Part shown: positions 18,251 to 29,991 of the stretch, piece by piece | How positions within the stretch are numbered: position 1 is the stretch's first letter | How the letters are laid out: every line of letters starts with the position of its first letter | Source: Rhodocyclales bacterium | Lineage (GTDB): Bacteria; Pseudomonadota; Gammaproteobacteria; Burkholderiales; Rhodocyclaceae | Assembly (NCBI GenBank): GCA_003105015.1 | Contig: PQAF01000032.1 | Coordinates: 124,001 to 188,000, forward strand | Direction: 5' to 3' | Length of the DNA stretch: 64,000 bases | Position numbers and translations under genes: made by a program | Notes under the pieces: generated by a model | The model's database searches: none | What the model saw: the letters and a program-made list of their open reading frames with translations, nothing else | Told to the model about the DNA's origin: nothing

Positions 18251-18278
18251 GGCTTTTGTTGTTTATGGCGGGTCCAGG

Positions 18279-20195
18279 ATGCTGACGATCACATTGCCGG
18301 ATGGTTCCAAGCGGGAATTCCCCCAAGCGGTCACTGTTGCCGAGGTGGCGGCTTCGATTGGTGCCGGCCTTGCCAAGGCGGCGCTTGCCGGCAAGGTCAA
18401 CGGCCGGCTGGTCGACACCAGCTTCCTCATCGAACGAGACTCTACCCTTGCCATCGTTACGGACAAGGACCTTGAGGGCATTGAAATCCTGCGTCATTCA
18501 ACAGCACACCTGCTGGCCTATGCCGTCAAGGAGCTGTTTCCCGAGGCCCAGGTCACCATTGGTCCCGTCATCGAGAACGGCTTCTACTACGACTTCTCCT
18601 ACAAGCGCCCCTTTACGCCGGAAGACTTGGCGAAGATCGAAGCGCGTATGGCCGAGCTGGCAAAAAGAGATATTCCCGTCGTGCGCGAGGTATGGCCGCG
18701 TGACAAGGCCGTCGACTTCTTCAAGTCCATCGGCGAGCACTACAAGGCGGAAATCATCGCCTCGATTCCTGCCGGCGAGGACGTCTCGCTCTACCGCGAA
18801 GGCGATTTTGTTGATCTCTGTCGCGGCCCCCACGTTCCTTCCACCGGCAAGCTGAAGGTCTTCAAACTGATGAAGGTGGCCGGCGCCTATTGGCGCGGGG
18901 ATTCCCGCAACGAGATGCTGCAGAGGATTTATGGCACCGCCTGGTCGAAGAAAGACGAGCTCGATGCCTATCTGCATATGCTTGAGGAGGCTGAAAAGCG
19001 CGACCATCGCAAGCTGGGCCGGCAGCTCGACTTCTTTCATCTGCAGGACGAGGCGCCCGGAATGGTGTTCTGGCATCCCAAGGGCTGGGTGATCTGGCAG
19101 GAAGTCGAGCAATACATGCGCCGGCTGCTGTCCGCAAATGGCTACCTCGAAGTGCGCACACCACAGGTGATGGATCGCGTGCTGTGGGAGAAGTCCGGCC
19201 ACTGGGAAAATTATGCCGAGCACATGTTCACCACCAAGGCGGAGGAGCGCGACTACGCGGTCAAGCCGATGAACTGCCCTGGCCACGTGCAGATATTCAA
19301 CCAGGGCATCAAGAGTTATCGCGATCTTCCCTTGCGGCTGGCCGAGTTCGGTTCCTGCCACCGCAACGAACCGTCAGGTGCCCTGCACGGCATCATGCGC
19401 GTGCGCGGCTTCGTGCAGGACGATGCCCATATCTTCTGTACCGAGGAGCAGATCCTCGGCGAGTCGGCGGCCTTCATCGACCTGCTGCGCAAGGTCTATG
19501 CGGACTTCGGTTTCAACGACATTCTCGTCAAGCTGTCCACCCGGCCGGAAAAACGCATTGGTTCAGATGAAACCTGGGACCGCGCCGAGGCAGCTCTGGC
19601 GAAAGCCCTGGAGGCCAAAGGCTTGAAATACGACCTGCAGCCGGGCGAGGGCGCCTTCTACGGGCCGAAGATCGAGTTTTCTCTCAAGGACTGCCTAAAC
19701 CGCGTCTGGCAATGCGGCACCCTGCAACTGGATTTTTCCTTGCCGGGACGCCTTGGCGCGGAGTATGTGGCGGAGGACAACACCCGCCGACAACCCGTCA
19801 TGCTGCATCGAGCCATCCTCGGATCGATGGAACGCTTCATCGGTATCCTCATTGAGCATCATGCCGGGGCATTCCCGCTATGGCTGTCTCCGGTTCATGC
19901 AGTGGTCATGAATATATCGGAGCATCAGGCTGATTTCGCCGAAACTGTTGCGGAAAAGCTACGCCATGCCGGTTTGCGGGCGGTTTCGGATTTGCGCAAC
20001 GAGAAAATTAGCTATAAAATACGCGAACATAGCTTGCAAAAGCTGCCTTATCAGGTCGTTGTCGGCGACAAAGAGAAGGCGGCAGGGTTGGTCGCCGTGC
20101 GTGCCCGAGGCGGACAGGACCTCGGGCAAATGTCCCTCGAGACGTTTGTCGAACGCCTGACGCGAGAACGCGATGCGCGGGCAGGGGCGACCTGA
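18279..20195 (+). CDS. thrS: Threonine-tRNA ligase
   Basis: A 638-residue class II aminoacyl-tRNA synthetase that charges tRNA-Thr and edits mischarged Ser-tRNA. It has an N-terminal TGS domain (1-62) and an editing domain (about 63-225) with the zinc-dependent HSTAHLLA motif and the [12 protein letters not shown] stretch. The catalytic core has class II motif 2 ([22 protein letters not shown]) and motif 3 ([18 protein letters not shown]). A C-terminal anticodon-binding domain follows. Length matches E. coli ThrRS (642). It is the first gene of the thrS-infC-rpmI-rplT-pheST-ihfA operon. Confidence 0.98.
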   Translation: MLTITLPDGSKREFPQAVTVAEVAASIGAGLAKAALAGKVNGRLVDTSFLIERDSTLAIVTDKDLEGIEILRHSTAHLLAYAVKELFPEAQVTIGPVIENGFYYDFSYKRPFTPEDLAKIEARMAELAKRDIPVVREVWPRDKAVDFFKSIGEHYKAEIIASIPAGEDVSLYREGDFVDLCRGPHVPSTGKLKVFKLMKVAGAYWRGDSRNEMLQRIYGTAWSKKDELDAYLHMLEEAEKRDHRKLGRQLDFFHLQDEAPGMVFWHPKGWVIWQEVEQYMRRLLSANGYLEVRTPQVMDRVLWEKSGHWENYAEHMFTTKAEERDYAVKPMNCPGHVQIFNQGIKSYRDLPLRLAEFGSCHRNEPSGALHGIMRVRGFVQDDAHIFCTEEQILGESAAFIDLLRKVYADFGFNDILVKLSTRPEKRIGSDETWDRAEAALAKALEAKGLKYDLQPGEGAFYGPKIEFSLKDCLNRVWQCGTLQLDFSLPGRLGAEYVAEDNTRRQPVMLHRAILGSMERFIGILIEHHAGAFPLWLSPVHAVVMNISEHQADFAETVAEKLRHAGLRAVSDLRNEKISYKIREHSLQKLPYQVVVGDKEKAAGLVAVRARGGQDLGQMSLETFVERLTRERDARAGAT

Positions 20196-20221
20196 TTTTT
20201 GATTTTTTGGAGACTTGAACC

Positions 20222-20758
20222 ATCGCACAGCCACAGCAGAAGGCGCAGCGCCTGAATGAAGAGATCAACGCCCCCGAGATACGTCTGATCGGGGTGGAAG
20301 GTGAACAGGTCGGGATCGTTTCGGTCCAGACAGCGCTGAGGATGGCCGAAGAAGCGGGGGTGGATCTGGTCGAGATAGCGCCTCTTGCCACCCCGCCGGT
20401 CTGCCGCATCATGGACTACGGCAAGTTCAAGTATGCCGAGGCGAAGAAGGCCCATGAAGCCAAGCTGAAGCAGAAGCAGATTCAGGTCAAGGAAGTAAAA
20501 TTCAGGCCCGGAACGGACGAGGGCGACTACCAGATCAAGCTGAGAAATCTGGTGCGTTTCCTGCAAGAAGGTGACAAGACGAAAGTTACCCTGCGTTTCC
20601 GCGGCAGGGAGATGGCGCACCAGGAGTTCGGAGTGCGTTTGCTGGAGCGGGTGAAGGCCGACCTGGAACAGTACGGCACGGTCGAGCAGTTCCCCAAGAT
20701 GGAAGGGCGGCAGCTCATTATGGTGCTGGCGCCAATCAAGAAGCAGCTAAAGCATTGA
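20222..20758 (+). CDS. infC: Translation initiation factor IF-3 with rare ATC start codon
   Basis: A 178-residue factor that binds the 30S subunit, prevents premature 50S joining and rejects non-canonical start codons. It has the usual N-domain ([15 protein letters not shown]...), linker ([16 protein letters not shown]) and C-domain ([16 protein letters not shown]...). No ATG, GTG or TTG gives the conserved N-terminus. The frame starts correctly at ATC 20222-20224, nine bases after a GGAG ribosome site (20209-20212). IF-3 is known to use a non-canonical AUU start in E. coli for self-repression; ATC here would serve the same purpose. An automatic call at the internal ATG 20294 would lose 24 residues. 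Confidence 0.93.
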   Translation: MAQPQQKAQRLNEEINAPEIRLIGVEGEQVGIVSVQTALRMAEEAGVDLVEIAPLATPPVCRIMDYGKFKYAEAKKAHEAKLKQKQIQVKEVKFRPGTDEGDYQIKLRNLVRFLQEGDKTKVTLRFRGREMAHQEFGVRLLERVKADLEQYGTVEQFPKMEGRQLIMVLAPIKKQLKH

Positions 20759-20891
20759 TTCAGTTTCGCGCTCTCAGTGGGCGCGGGCGGAATGAGCCGG
20801 CCAACAGGTTCATGCACAAGTGGTTGCGGGTTGTCGAAGTGCTCCTGGATCGGGAGCCACCCGGCGCCATGTTAAAAGAAGGAGTTCTTCG

Positions 20892-21089
20892 ATGCCGAAG
20901 ATGAAAACCAAATCGGGCGCTGCCAAGCGCTTCAAGGTACGGCCAGGGGGCAGTGTCAAGCGTTCCCAGGCTTTCAAGCGCCACATCCTGACCAAGAAAA
21001 CCACCAAGGCCAAGCGTCACCTGCGCGGGATCACGAATGTCCATGATTCGGACACCGCATCGATCCGGGCCATGCTGCCCTACGCATAA
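20892..21089 (+). CDS. rpmI: 50S ribosomal protein L35
   Basis: A 65-residue basic ribosomal protein with the family N-terminus [14 protein letters not shown] and the internal KRHLRG motif. ATG 20892 has a GGAG ribosome site seven bases upstream. A longer in-frame ORF exists but lacks this signal. The 133 bases between infC and rpmI could hold an L20-controlled leader structure, as in other bacteria, but this was not resolved by eye. Confidence 0.96.
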   Translation: MPKMKTKSGAAKRFKVRPGGSVKRSQAFKRHILTKKTTKAKRHLRGITNVHDSDTASIRAMLPYA

Positions 21090-21101
21090 GGAGATCAGAC
21101 C

Positions 21102-21461
21102 ATGCCACGAGTAAAACGCGGTGTAACGGCGCATGCGCGCCACAAAAAGGTTCTTGACCAAGCCAAGGGTTATCGCGGCCGCCGGGGTAGCGTTTATCGG
21201 ATTGCCAAGCAGGCAGTGATGAAGGCGGGGCAATATGCCTACCGCGATCGCCGTCAGCGCAAGCGCCAGTTCCGCTCCCTGTGGATTGTCCGCATCAATG
21301 CCGCAGCGCGCGAGTTGGGAATGACCTACAGTGTGTTGATGAACGGTCTGAAGAAGGCTTCCATCGAGGTCGATCGCAAGGTGTTGGCGGATCTGGCGGT
21401 GTTTGACAAGCCGGCCTTCGCGCAGATCGCGAATCAGGCCAAGGCGGGCCTCGCTGCCTGA
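21102..21461 (+). CDS. rplT: 50S ribosomal protein L20
   Basis: A 119-residue early-assembly ribosomal protein. The sequence has the [18 protein letters not shown] start, the long basic helix region ([33 protein letters not shown]) and the C-terminal globular domain ending [11 protein letters not shown]. An AAGGAG site is just upstream. It follows rpmI by 12 bases, is the last ribosomal gene of the operon, and is followed by a strong terminator. Confidence 0.97.
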   Translation: MPRVKRGVTAHARHKKVLDQAKGYRGRRGSVYRIAKQAVMKAGQYAYRDRRQRKRQFRSLWIVRINAAARELGMTYSVLMNGLKKASIEVDRKVLADLAVFDKPAFAQIANQAKAGLAA

Positions 21462-21476
21462 GCGCTGCACGCGCTG

Positions 21477-21505
21477 AAAAAGGAGGCACCAAGCCTCCTT
21501 TTTTT
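21477..21505 (+). terminator. Intrinsic terminator / attenuator between rplT and pheS
   Basis: An 11-bp stem (21477-21487 with 21493-21503) around ACCAA ends in a T-run. It ends 12 bases before pheS, so pheST may be partly uncoupled from the ribosomal genes or controlled by attenuation. Confidence 0.88.
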
Positions 21506-21513
21506 ACGTTTGA

Positions 21514-22542
<1,029 letters not shown>

Positions 22543-22544
22543 TC

Positions 22545-24923
22545 ATGCAGTTCTCCGAACATTGGCTGCGAGAGTTCGTCAATCCGCCGCTTACGAGTGC
22601 CGAGTTGGCGCATAGCCTGACCATGGCGGGACTTGAGGTCGAGGCACTGCAAAGTATTGCGCCAGCCTTTGGCGGCGTCGTAGTGGCACAAATAATCGCC
22701 GTCGACAAGCATCCTGATGCCGACAAACTGAAACTCTGCCGCGTTGATGCGGGGCAGGGCGATACACTGCAGATTGTCTGCGGCGCACCGAATGTTGCTG
22801 CCGGAATGAAAGCGCCTTGTGCCCTGGTCGGCGCGGAACTGCCGGGGATGAAGATCAAGGCAGCCAAAGTGCGCGGCGTCGAGTCCTTCGGCATGCTCTG
22901 CTCGGCGCGCGAACTCGGCCTGTCGGAAGATCATAGCGGACTAATGGTGCTGCCTGCCGACGCACCAGTTGGCGAAGATATCCGTTTCTATCTCGCCCTC
23001 GAAGACAAGTTGTTCACTTTGAAACTCACGCCGAACCGGGCCGATTGCCTCAGCCTGAAGGGTGTGGCCCGCGAAGTTGGCGCTCTGACCGGAGCGACCG
23101 TCACGCTGCCATCGGTTCGGGAAATCAAAGTCACCAGCGACAGGCGCCGTGAAGTGGTACTGGAAGCTCCCGCTGCCTGCCCGCGGTACTGTGGTCGCGT
23201 GGTAGCCGGCATTGATCCGAAGGCACCTACACCGGACTGGATGAAGCGCCGCCTTGAGCGCAGCGGCATTCGTTCCATCAATGCAGTGGTCGATGTCACC
23301 AACTACGTCATGCTGGAACTTGGCCAGCCCCTGCATGCCTTCGACAACGCACGCCTCCATGGAGCGGTGCAAGTGCGGTATCCGATGCCGGGCGAAAAGC
23401 TGTTGCTGCTGAATGAGCAAACCGTCGAGCCTTCCGCCGATACAGCCCTGATTGCCGACGATAAGCGCGCCTTGGCATTGGCCGGCATCATGGGCGGCGA
23501 GGAAAGTGGCATCGGTGAGGCTACTACAGAACTTTTCCTTGAGAGCGCTTTCTTTTCCCCCGATGCCGTTGCCGGCAAGGCGCGTGCTTTGGGTTTTTCC
23601 TCGGATGCCTCCTATCGCTTCGAGCGCGGCGTCGACTTTGCCGCCACGCGCGAGGCGTTGGAACGGGCGACCCAGTTGATTCTGGACATTTGTGGGGGGC
23701 AAGCCGGCCCGGTGACGGAAGCCATTGCCCGTGACCATTTGCCGAGGCGTGAAGCGGTGCGGCTGCGTGTGACGCGAGCGGAAAAGATTCTTGGCATCCG
23801 GCTCGGAGCCGAAGTTGCGGCACGCCTGTTCAAGGGGCTTGACTTCCCCTTTTCGAGGGAGGGAGATACCTTCACCGTGGTGCCGCCTTCGCACCGCTTC
23901 GACATAGCCATCGAGGAAGACCTGGTTGAAGAACTGGCCAGACTGCACGGCTACGACAATATTCCGGCACGGCTGCCACATGGTTCGCTGGCCATATTGC
24001 CGCAGCATGAGCAGAGTCGTACGGTCTGGCGCTTGCGCCGGCTGCTGGCGGCCCGCGATTATCAGGAAGTGGTGAATTACAGCTTCGTGGATGTCTCTTG
24101 GGAGCAGGATTTCTGCAACAACCGGGATCCTGTTGTCCTTGCTAACCCGATAGCCAGCCAGATGGGCGTTATGCGCTCCAGCCTGATCGGCGGCCTGGTG
24201 GCGAATCTCGCCAATAATCTCAACAGGCGCATGGACCGGGTACGGGTATTCGAAACCGGCCGCTGCTTTCTGCGCCATGGCGAGGGCGGCCAGATCCCCG
24301 GTTTCGCGCAACCGCAGCGGATTGCTGCCCTGGCGTCGGGACCGGCGGCCCCGGAACAGTGGGGTGTGGCTACTCGCCGTGCGGACTTCTTTGATGCCAA
24401 GGCTGATGTCGAAGCCTTGTTGTCTCCTATGCGGGCCGGTTTCGAGCGACTGGATCACCCGGCTCTTCATCCTGGCCGTTCCGCCGCAGTCATTGTGGAT
24501 GGCAAGGCGATTGGCCTGGTTGGCGAACTGCATCCGCGATGGGTGCAGAAGTATGACTTGGATGCGGCGCCAGTGGTGTTCGAGCTGGATCTGGATGCCG
24601 TGTTGCGACAGCCATTGCCTGCATACCAGGAAGTTTCCCGCTTCCCTGCCGTGGTGCGTGACCTGGCACTGGTGGTCGCCCAGGAACAGTCAGCGCAGGC
24701 ATTGCTGGAGGGATTGATTGCAGTTGCTCCGGCCTTCGTCAGGGAGATCGTCTTGTTCGACCTCTACCATGGAAAAGGAGTGGATCCGGAGAAAAAAAGT
24801 CTTGCATTCCGGGTAGTTATGCAAGATACTCAGAAAACGCTTTCTGATGGCGAAGTGGAGGCAGCGATGGTCAAAATGATCGAAGCAGCCACACAAAAAT
24901 TCGCTGCCAAGCTGCGTTCATAG
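22545..24923 (+). CDS. pheT: Phenylalanine-tRNA ligase beta subunit
   Basis: A 792-residue beta subunit that hydrolyses mischarged Tyr-tRNA-Phe and shapes the tetramer. Domain order: the EMAP/OB-like tRNA-binding domain (about 40-150), the B3/B4 editing domain (about 210-380, with NAVVDVTNYVMLELGQPLHAFD), the B5 domain (about 400-470), a degenerate class II core, and the C-terminal ferredoxin-like anticodon-binding domain (from about 695, FPAVVRDLALVV). Length equals E. coli PheT (795). Confidence 0.97.
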   Translation: MQFSEHWLREFVNPPLTSAELAHSLTMAGLEVEALQSIAPAFGGVVVAQIIAVDKHPDADKLKLCRVDAGQGDTLQIVCGAPNVAAGMKAPCALVGAELPGMKIKAAKVRGVESFGMLCSARELGLSEDHSGLMVLPADAPVGEDIRFYLALEDKLFTLKLTPNRADCLSLKGVAREVGALTGATVTLPSVREIKVTSDRRREVVLEAPAACPRYCGRVVAGIDPKAPTPDWMKRRLERSGIRSINAVVDVTNYVMLELGQPLHAFDNARLHGAVQVRYPMPGEKLLLLNEQTVEPSADTALIADDKRALALAGIMGGEESGIGEATTELFLESAFFSPDAVAGKARALGFSSDASYRFERGVDFAATREALERATQLILDICGGQAGPVTEAIARDHLPRREAVRLRVTRAEKILGIRLGAEVAARLFKGLDFPFSREGDTFTVVPPSHRFDIAIEEDLVEELARLHGYDNIPARLPHGSLAILPQHEQSRTVWRLRRLLAARDYQEVVNYSFVDVSWEQDFCNNRDPVVLANPIASQMGVMRSSLIGGLVANLANNLNRRMDRVRVFETGRCFLRHGEGGQIPGFAQPQRIAALASGPAAPEQWGVATRRADFFDAKADVEALLSPMRAGFERLDHPALHPGRSAAVIVDGKAIGLVGELHPRWVQKYDLDAAPVVFELDLDAVLRQPLPAYQEVSRFPAVVRDLALVVAQEQSAQALLEGLIAVAPAFVREIVLFDLYHGKGVDPEKKSLAFRVVMQDTQKTLSDGEVEAAMVKMIEAATQKFAAKLRS

Positions 24924-24932
24924 GGAGCAGAA

Positions 24933-25238
24933 ATGACGTTAACAAAGGCGGAACTTGCCGATCTCCTTTTTGAAAAGGTCGGCTTGAACAAGCGTGAGGC
25001 CAAAGATATGGTCGAGGGGTTTTTCGAGGAAATCCGTACGGCCCTGGAGCGAGGCGAGAGCGTCAAGCTGTCCGGCTTCGGCAATTTCCAGTTGCGTGAC
25101 AAGCCGCAGCGTCCCGGCCGCAACCCCAAGACCGGCGAGGAAATCCCCATCACTGCCCGCCGCGTCGTCACCTTCCATGCCAGCCAGAAACTCAAGGCCT
25201 CTGTCGAGAAGCTGAGCAGCCATGGCAAGCAAGGATGA
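24933..25238 (+). CDS. ihfA: Integration host factor alpha subunit
   Basis: A 101-residue HU-family protein that pairs with IHF-beta and bends specific DNA sites. It has [34 protein letters not shown], the GFGNF turn and the [14 protein letters not shown] arm that distinguishes IhfA. IHF typically assists tyrosine-integrase recombination and so could matter for the two tRNA-integrated elements further on. It is the end part of the thrS-pheT operon and overlaps the following merR-like gene by 17 bases. Confidence 0.95.
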   Translation: MTLTKAELADLLFEKVGLNKREAKDMVEGFFEEIRTALERGESVKLSGFGNFQLRDKPQRPGRNPKTGEEIPITARRVVTFHASQKLKASVEKLSSHGKQG

Positions 25239-25587
25239 CCTGCCTCCCATTCCGGCCAAGCGCTACTTCACCATCGGCGAAGTAAGTGAACTGTGCGGCG
25301 TCAAGCCGCATGTGTTGCGCTACTGGGAGCAGGAGTTCACCCAGTTGAAACCGGTCAAGCGTCGCGGTAACCGCCGCTATTACCAGCACCACGAAGTGCT
25401 GCTGGTGCGGCGCATCCGCGAGTTGCTATACCGCGAGGGGTTTACCATCAGCGGGGCACGCAACCGTCTCGAGGAAGGTCCCGGCAAGGAGGCGCCGAAT
25501 CACGTAGGGGCCTTAACGGAGCGCTATGCTCCAGCCGACTCGTTGCGCGGCGAGATTGCCGGCATCATCGCCATGCTGCGCGCCTGA
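25222..25587 (+). CDS. MerR-family transcriptional regulator
   Basis: A 121-residue regulator with an N-terminal MerR winged helix (about 13-82): [26 protein letters not shown], then [39 protein letters not shown]. The C-terminal part is short and has no metal-binding cysteines, so it is not a metal sensor. A gene of this type follows ihfA in many beta- and gammaproteobacteria; its regulon is not established. It overlaps ihfA by 17 bases. Confidence 0.9.
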   Translation: MASKDDLPPIPAKRYFTIGEVSELCGVKPHVLRYWEQEFTQLKPVKRRGNRRYYQHHEVLLVRRIRELLYREGFTISGARNRLEEGPGKEAPNHVGALTERYAPADSLRGEIAGIIAMLRA

Positions 25588-25642
25588 ATCTCGTCTTTCA
25601 GCGCATCGCACCTTCCCGCTCTCTGATATAATTCGCCTCCAG

Positions 25643-25720
<78 letters not shown>

Positions 25721-25757
25721 TTCTTTCCCAGAGGCAGCCATCGCCGCGCGGCATATT

Positions 25758-26501
25758 ATGCGCATCCTCCTTTCCAACGACGACGGCTACTTCGCGCCTG
25801 GCATTGAAATTCTTGCCCAAGCGCTTTCTGATCTTGCCGTAGTCACCGTCGTCGCCCCGGAACGCGATCGCAGCGGTGCCAGCAACTCCCTGACTCTAGA
25901 CAGACCCTTGAGGTTGCGACAAGCCGCCAATGGTTTCTACTTCGTTAACGGCACGCCGACTGATTGTGTGCATTTGGCGGTAACCGGGATGCTGGACCAT
26001 ATGCCCGATATGGTGATTTCCGGTATCAATCTGGGTGCTAACATGGGCGACGACACGATTTATTCCGGTACTGTGGCAGCCGCTACGGAAGGGTATCTGT
26101 TGGGCGTACCCTCGATTGCGGTATCGCTGACCAGCCACAAGGCGGCCCACTTCGAAACGGCCGCGATGGTGGCACGCAGCATGGTCGAGCTCTGCCAGCG
26201 CAACCCGTTGTCTGAGCCGGTCCTGCTGAATGTCAATGTGCCGGACATTCCCCCAGAAAAGCTCAAGGGCTTGCGGGTGACTCGACTCGGCAAGCGTCAC
26301 AAGGCCGAGGGAGTCGTCAGGCAAATCAACCCTCGCGGCGAAACCGTATACTGGGTTGGCGCAGCCGGGTCGGCGCAGGACTCCGGAGAAGGGACGGATT
26401 TTCACGCCGTGGAGAACGGCTATGCTTCGGTTACGCCGCTGCAGATCGATTTGACCCATGGGGCGCAGATTGGCGCAGTAAGAAGTTGGATCGAGGCATG
26501 A
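25758..26501 (+). CDS. surE: 5'/3'-nucleotidase SurE (survival protein)
   Basis: A 247-residue cytoplasmic phosphatase acting on nucleoside monophosphates and short polyphosphate. The metal site is LLSNDDG (residues 4-10) with Ser and Asn in [22 protein letters not shown]. Length matches the family (about 250). It opens the conserved stress cluster surE-pcm-nlpD-rpoS and overlaps pcm by four bases. Confidence 0.96.
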   Translation: MRILLSNDDGYFAPGIEILAQALSDLAVVTVVAPERDRSGASNSLTLDRPLRLRQAANGFYFVNGTPTDCVHLAVTGMLDHMPDMVISGINLGANMGDDTIYSGTVAAATEGYLLGVPSIAVSLTSHKAAHFETAAMVARSMVELCQRNPLSEPVLLNVNVPDIPPEKLKGLRVTRLGKRHKAEGVVRQINPRGETVYWVGAAGSAQDSGEGTDFHAVENGYASVTPLQIDLTHGAQIGAVRSWIEA

Positions 26502-27154
26502 AACGTGAGTTGTCCGGTATCGGCATGACTTCCCAGCGCACGCGCGCACGAATGATCGAGCGCTTGCGCGCCGATGGCATCCGGGATGAGCGGGTACTGG
26601 CGGCGATGGCGGCCGTACCACGCCACATCTTTGTCGAGGAGGCACTGGCTTCTCGTGCCTACGAGGACACGGCCTTGCCGATCGGACTGAAACAGACGAT
26701 CTCCCAGCCGTTCATCGTGGCAAGAATGATCGAACTTCTGGCGGCCGGTCGCGAACTTGGCAAGACGCTGGAAATCGGTGCGGGTTGCGGTTATCAGGCG
26801 GCTGTCCTGGCGCAAATGGCCAAGGATGTCTATGCCGTTGAGCGAATCGCCCAGTTGCTTGACAAGGCCCGCGCCAATTTGCGCCACCTGCGCCTGCCCA
26901 ATGTGAGGCTCAAGCATGCGGATGGCAGTCTGGGTCTGGCAGATGCCGCACCATTCGATACAATCATCCTTGCCGCTGCCGCTCTGCGCGTGCCGCAGGC
27001 GTTGCTGGGACAACTTGCCCTGGGCGGACGTATGCTCTTGCCTCTCGGGGGGGGCGAGCAGACGCTCTGCATGATCGAGCGTAGCCCGCGCGGTTATACT
27101 GAGACGCGTCTCGATATGGTGCGCTTCGTACCTCTTGTAGCCGGAGTCGAATAA
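26498..27154 (+). CDS. pcm: Protein-L-isoaspartate O-methyltransferase
   Basis: A 218-residue enzyme that repairs isoaspartyl residues in aged proteins using SAM. The motif [19 protein letters not shown] and the SAM-binding [18 protein letters not shown] (usually GSGxGYxxA) are clear. ATG 26498 overlaps the surE stop in ATGA; an ATG 12 bases further upstream inside surE is possible but less likely. Part of the stationary-phase cluster with rpoS. Confidence 0.95.
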   Translation: MKRELSGIGMTSQRTRARMIERLRADGIRDERVLAAMAAVPRHIFVEEALASRAYEDTALPIGLKQTISQPFIVARMIELLAAGRELGKTLEIGAGCGYQAAVLAQMAKDVYAVERIAQLLDKARANLRHLRLPNVRLKHADGSLGLADAAPFDTIILAAAALRVPQALLGQLALGGRMLLPLGGGEQTLCMIERSPRGYTETRLDMVRFVPLVAGVE

Positions 27155-27156
27155 GC

Positions 27157-28062
27157 ATGGCGAACCCTATGTCCCGATATGCGATTCTGCTCGCCGTACT
27201 CGCAGCCGGACTGCTGGGAGGGTGCGCGTCCAGGACGCCCGCGCCGGTAATCGAGCGGGGCGGTGCGCCCGGCAAAGGGCCTGCCCCGGTCACGATACCC
27301 GCCAAACCCGGCGAGTTCCATACTGTTAAAAGAGGCGAAACGCTCTACAGCATTGCGCTGGAACATGGGCAATCCTATCGTGACGTCGCTGCCTGGAATA
27401 ATATCGACAACCCGAATGTGATCCGGATCGGCCAGCAATTGCGTGTTGCGCCTCCGGAAGGGGTTGCGGTGGTCAAGCCGGTTGCGGGGCCGGCAGCCGT
27501 TGAAATACGGCCCCTTGTCGCCAGCAGTCCGATTCCGACCGGTTCCGATACCGTCAAGCACGAGCCGAAAGGGGGCAAACAGCCCTACACGGAGCAGGCC
27601 ATGGCGGCAGCGCAGAAGGCGGAGGTGGCGCATGCACAGCAGCCTGCAGTGCAAGCGAGGGTTGAACCCAGGCCGGCAGAGCCTGCTGCGGGAGGCGAGT
27701 TGAACTGGGCTTGGCCCAGCGGCGGCAAAGTGATCACCGCCTATGTCGAAGGCAGCAGCAAGGGCGTCGATATCGAAGGCCGGATCGGCGAGCCGGTGCT
27801 GGCCACCGAGGCGGGCAAGGTAACCTACGCCGGCAGCGGCATTCGCGGCTATGGCAACCTGCTCATCATTCAGCATGCCAGTGGTCTGTCGAGCGTCTAT
27901 GCACACAACAGCAAGCTCCTGGCCAAGGAGGGGCAACAGGTGGCAAGAGGACAGAAAATCGCCGAGCTTGGCAACAGTGATGCGGACCAGGCCAAGCTCC
28001 ATTTCGAGATTCGCCGCCAGGGCAAGCCGCTCGATCCTCTCAAATTGCTGCCACAGAGGTAG
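27157..28062 (+). CDS. nlpD: NlpD-type LysM/M23 lipoprotein, amidase activator
   Basis: A 301-residue outer-membrane lipoprotein that activates the cell-separation amidase AmiC. The lipobox is LLGGC (Cys at about 24). A LysM module (about 52-95) opens HTVKRGETLYSIALEHG. The C-terminal LytM/M23 domain (about 190-300) is degenerate: the first zinc His is replaced (SKGVDI in place of HxGxD), while YAHN and LHFEI remain. This is the known non-enzymatic NlpD/EnvC state. The main rpoS promoter lies inside nlpD in other bacteria; it may do so here, but no sequence was identified. rpoS follows three bases after the stop. Confidence 0.94.
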   Translation: MANPMSRYAILLAVLAAGLLGGCASRTPAPVIERGGAPGKGPAPVTIPAKPGEFHTVKRGETLYSIALEHGQSYRDVAAWNNIDNPNVIRIGQQLRVAPPEGVAVVKPVAGPAAVEIRPLVASSPIPTGSDTVKHEPKGGKQPYTEQAMAAAQKAEVAHAQQPAVQARVEPRPAEPAAGGELNWAWPSGGKVITAYVEGSSKGVDIEGRIGEPVLATEAGKVTYAGSGIRGYGNLLIIQHASGLSSVYAHNSKLLAKEGQQVARGQKIAELGNSDADQAKLHFEIRRQGKPLDPLKLLPQR

Positions 28063-28065
28063 TGA

Positions 28066-28977
28066 ATGCGTGACGAGGCCTTGCCGGAAGAAGGGGAGGT
28101 TGCCGAGCCGGCCGTCTCCGAGACTGCACCTGCGGCCGAGCCGGAGTTTCTCAACGATGTCACCCAGATATATCTCAATGAGATCGGGGCCAATCCGCTT
28201 CTGACGCCGGAGCAGGAACTTGCCTACTCCCGACTTGCCCGGCAGGGCGACGAGCCGGCACGGCAAAAAATGATTGAGCACAACCTGCGTCTGGTGGTGA
28301 ACATCGCCAAGCACTATCTCAACCGCGGCATGCCTTTGCTCGATCTGGTCGAGGAGGGCAATCTTGGCCTGATTCACGCCCTCGACAAGTTCGATCCGGA
28401 GCGCGGCTTCCGCTTTTCGACCTATGCCACCTGGTGGATACGCCAGAACATCGAGCGCGCCATCATGAACCAGTCGCGAACCATCCGCCTGCCGGTTCAT
28501 GTCGTGAAGGAACTCAATTCGGTGCTGCGCGCCATGCGCCATCTCGAGGCGACCAGTGCGCGTGAAACCGGTCTGGAGGAAATTGCCCAGCTGCTCGACA
28601 AACCGGTCGAGGAGGTGCGTCAGGTCCTGGCGCTTAACGAGCATGTCGCCTCGCTGGACGCACCGCTGGAAATCGATCCAAGCCTATCAATCGGGGAATC
28701 GCTGGCCGACGACGGTGCGGCACCGCCGGAAATGCAGATTCACGCCGCCGAGGTTGAGCATCTGGTCACGGAATGGATCGGCATGCTCAGCGACAAGCAG
28801 CGCCAGGTCATCGAGTACCGCTATGGCCTGAACGGCGGCGAAGTGGCGACGCTGGAGGAATTGGCGGAGAGGCTGTCGCTGACGCGCGAACGGGTGCGGC
28901 AGATCCAGATCGAGGCATTGGCCCAATTGAGGCGCATCCTCAAGCGGCATGGCGTGTCCAAGGACGTGTTGCTGTAA
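28066..28977 (+). CDS. rpoS: RNA polymerase sigma factor RpoS (sigma-38)
   Basis: A 303-residue stationary-phase and general-stress sigma factor. Region 1.2 ([21 protein letters not shown]), region 2 ([61 protein letters not shown]), region 3 and region 4 ([30 protein letters not shown]) are complete. The acidic N-terminus (about 1-30) replaces the longer sigma-70 region 1.1. Its position after nlpD confirms RpoS rather than RpoD. Confidence 0.96.
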   Translation: MRDEALPEEGEVAEPAVSETAPAAEPEFLNDVTQIYLNEIGANPLLTPEQELAYSRLARQGDEPARQKMIEHNLRLVVNIAKHYLNRGMPLLDLVEEGNLGLIHALDKFDPERGFRFSTYATWWIRQNIERAIMNQSRTIRLPVHVVKELNSVLRAMRHLEATSARETGLEEIAQLLDKPVEEVRQVLALNEHVASLDAPLEIDPSLSIGESLADDGAAPPEMQIHAAEVEHLVTEWIGMLSDKQRQVIEYRYGLNGGEVATLEELAERLSLTRERVRQIQIEALAQLRRILKRHGVSKDVLL

Positions 28978-28980
28978 CGC

Positions 28981-29991
28981 CTATCTCGCCACCAGGCGTG
29001 CTTCCCTCTCAGCCTTCAATTCCCGCGACAGCGCAAATACCGTCATCGCATAGAAGCTCGACCGGTTGTAGCGTGTGATGACGTAGAAGTTTCGGTATCC
29101 CAGCCAGTATTCTGTGGCCTCATTCGGCGTGACCAGGTCGATCAGGGCACAGGGCAGTTGCGGCGCATCAACTGCGGAGATGACGCCGTAGGCGGACATT
29201 TCAGCAGGGGTGAGCCGGGGCAGGATTCCGGCTTCGATGAGTACGCCGGCGCGGTCGTCAGCAACATGTGCGGGTGCGACGATCGGACTGCCGGTTTCCC
29301 AGCCATGGCTGGCAAGGAAATTGGCGATGCTGCCGATAGCGTCCGCGCTGCTCGACGCGAGATCCACTTGTCCGTCGCCGTCGAAATCCACACCCCAGTT
29401 GCGTATGCTGCTGGGCAGAAATTGCGGAATGCCCAGTGCCCCGGCATAAGAGCCGGAGTATGCAGCCGGGCTGCGATGGGACTCGCGAGCCAATAACAAC
29501 AGGGCTTCCAGTTCGCGGCGGAAGAGATCGGCTCGCGGCGGGTAGTCAAAAGCCAGTGTGGCAAGCGTGGCCAGCGCCGGAAACTTGCCCATGTTGCGTC
29601 CGTAGATCGTTTCGATGCCGATAATGGCGACGATGATTTCTTCCGGTATGCCGTAGTTGAGCCTCGCCGCTTCGAGCGTCTGCTGGTTTGCTTCCCAGAA
29701 ACGCAGTCCGCCTTCGATGCGGGAAGGCTCGATGAACCGCGCGCGGTAGGCTTGCCAAGAACGCACGGAGGGATCCTTCGGCGGCAGGATGGCCTGGATC
29801 GCCCTGGGTTGGGGCTGCGCCTGGTCGAACAGGCGCATCAGGCGGGTGCGATCGAAGCCGTGCCTTTCATGCATTTCATCAATGAATGCCCGAACCTCTT
29901 CGCGCTGGGCGAAACCGGCCGCGGTGGCGCCAGGCATCATTGCCAGAACGAGCGTGCAGAGGACAACAGCGGGCAGGAATCGGGTCATCAC
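28981..29991 (-). CDS. mltB: Lytic murein transglycosylase B
   Basis: A 336-residue periplasmic glycosidase that cleaves peptidoglycan strands. It has a cleavable signal (about 1-25, no clear lipobox), then the MltB/SLT_2 domain with the catalytic Glu in IIGIETIYGRNMG. The motifs GALGIPQFLPSSIRNWGVDFDGDGQVDL (with a Ca-binding-like DGDGQ loop) and AIGSIANFLASHGW follow. Length is typical (about 330-360). It overlaps the upstream transglutaminase gene by four bases, so it is expressed with the MoxR/DUF58/TgpA-type block. Confidence 0.94.
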   Translation of the reverse strand: MMTRFLPAVVLCTLVLAMMPGATAAGFAQREEVRAFIDEMHERHGFDRTRLMRLFDQAQPQPRAIQAILPPKDPSVRSWQAYRARFIEPSRIEGGLRFWEANQQTLEAARLNYGIPEEIIVAIIGIETIYGRNMGKFPALATLATLAFDYPPRADLFRRELEALLLLARESHRSPAAYSGSYAGALGIPQFLPSSIRNWGVDFDGDGQVDLASSSADAIGSIANFLASHGWETGSPIVAPAHVADDRAGVLIEAGILPRLTPAEMSAYGVISAVDAPQLPCALIDLVTPNEATEYWLGYRNFYVITRYNRSSFYAMTVFALSRELKAEREARLVAR

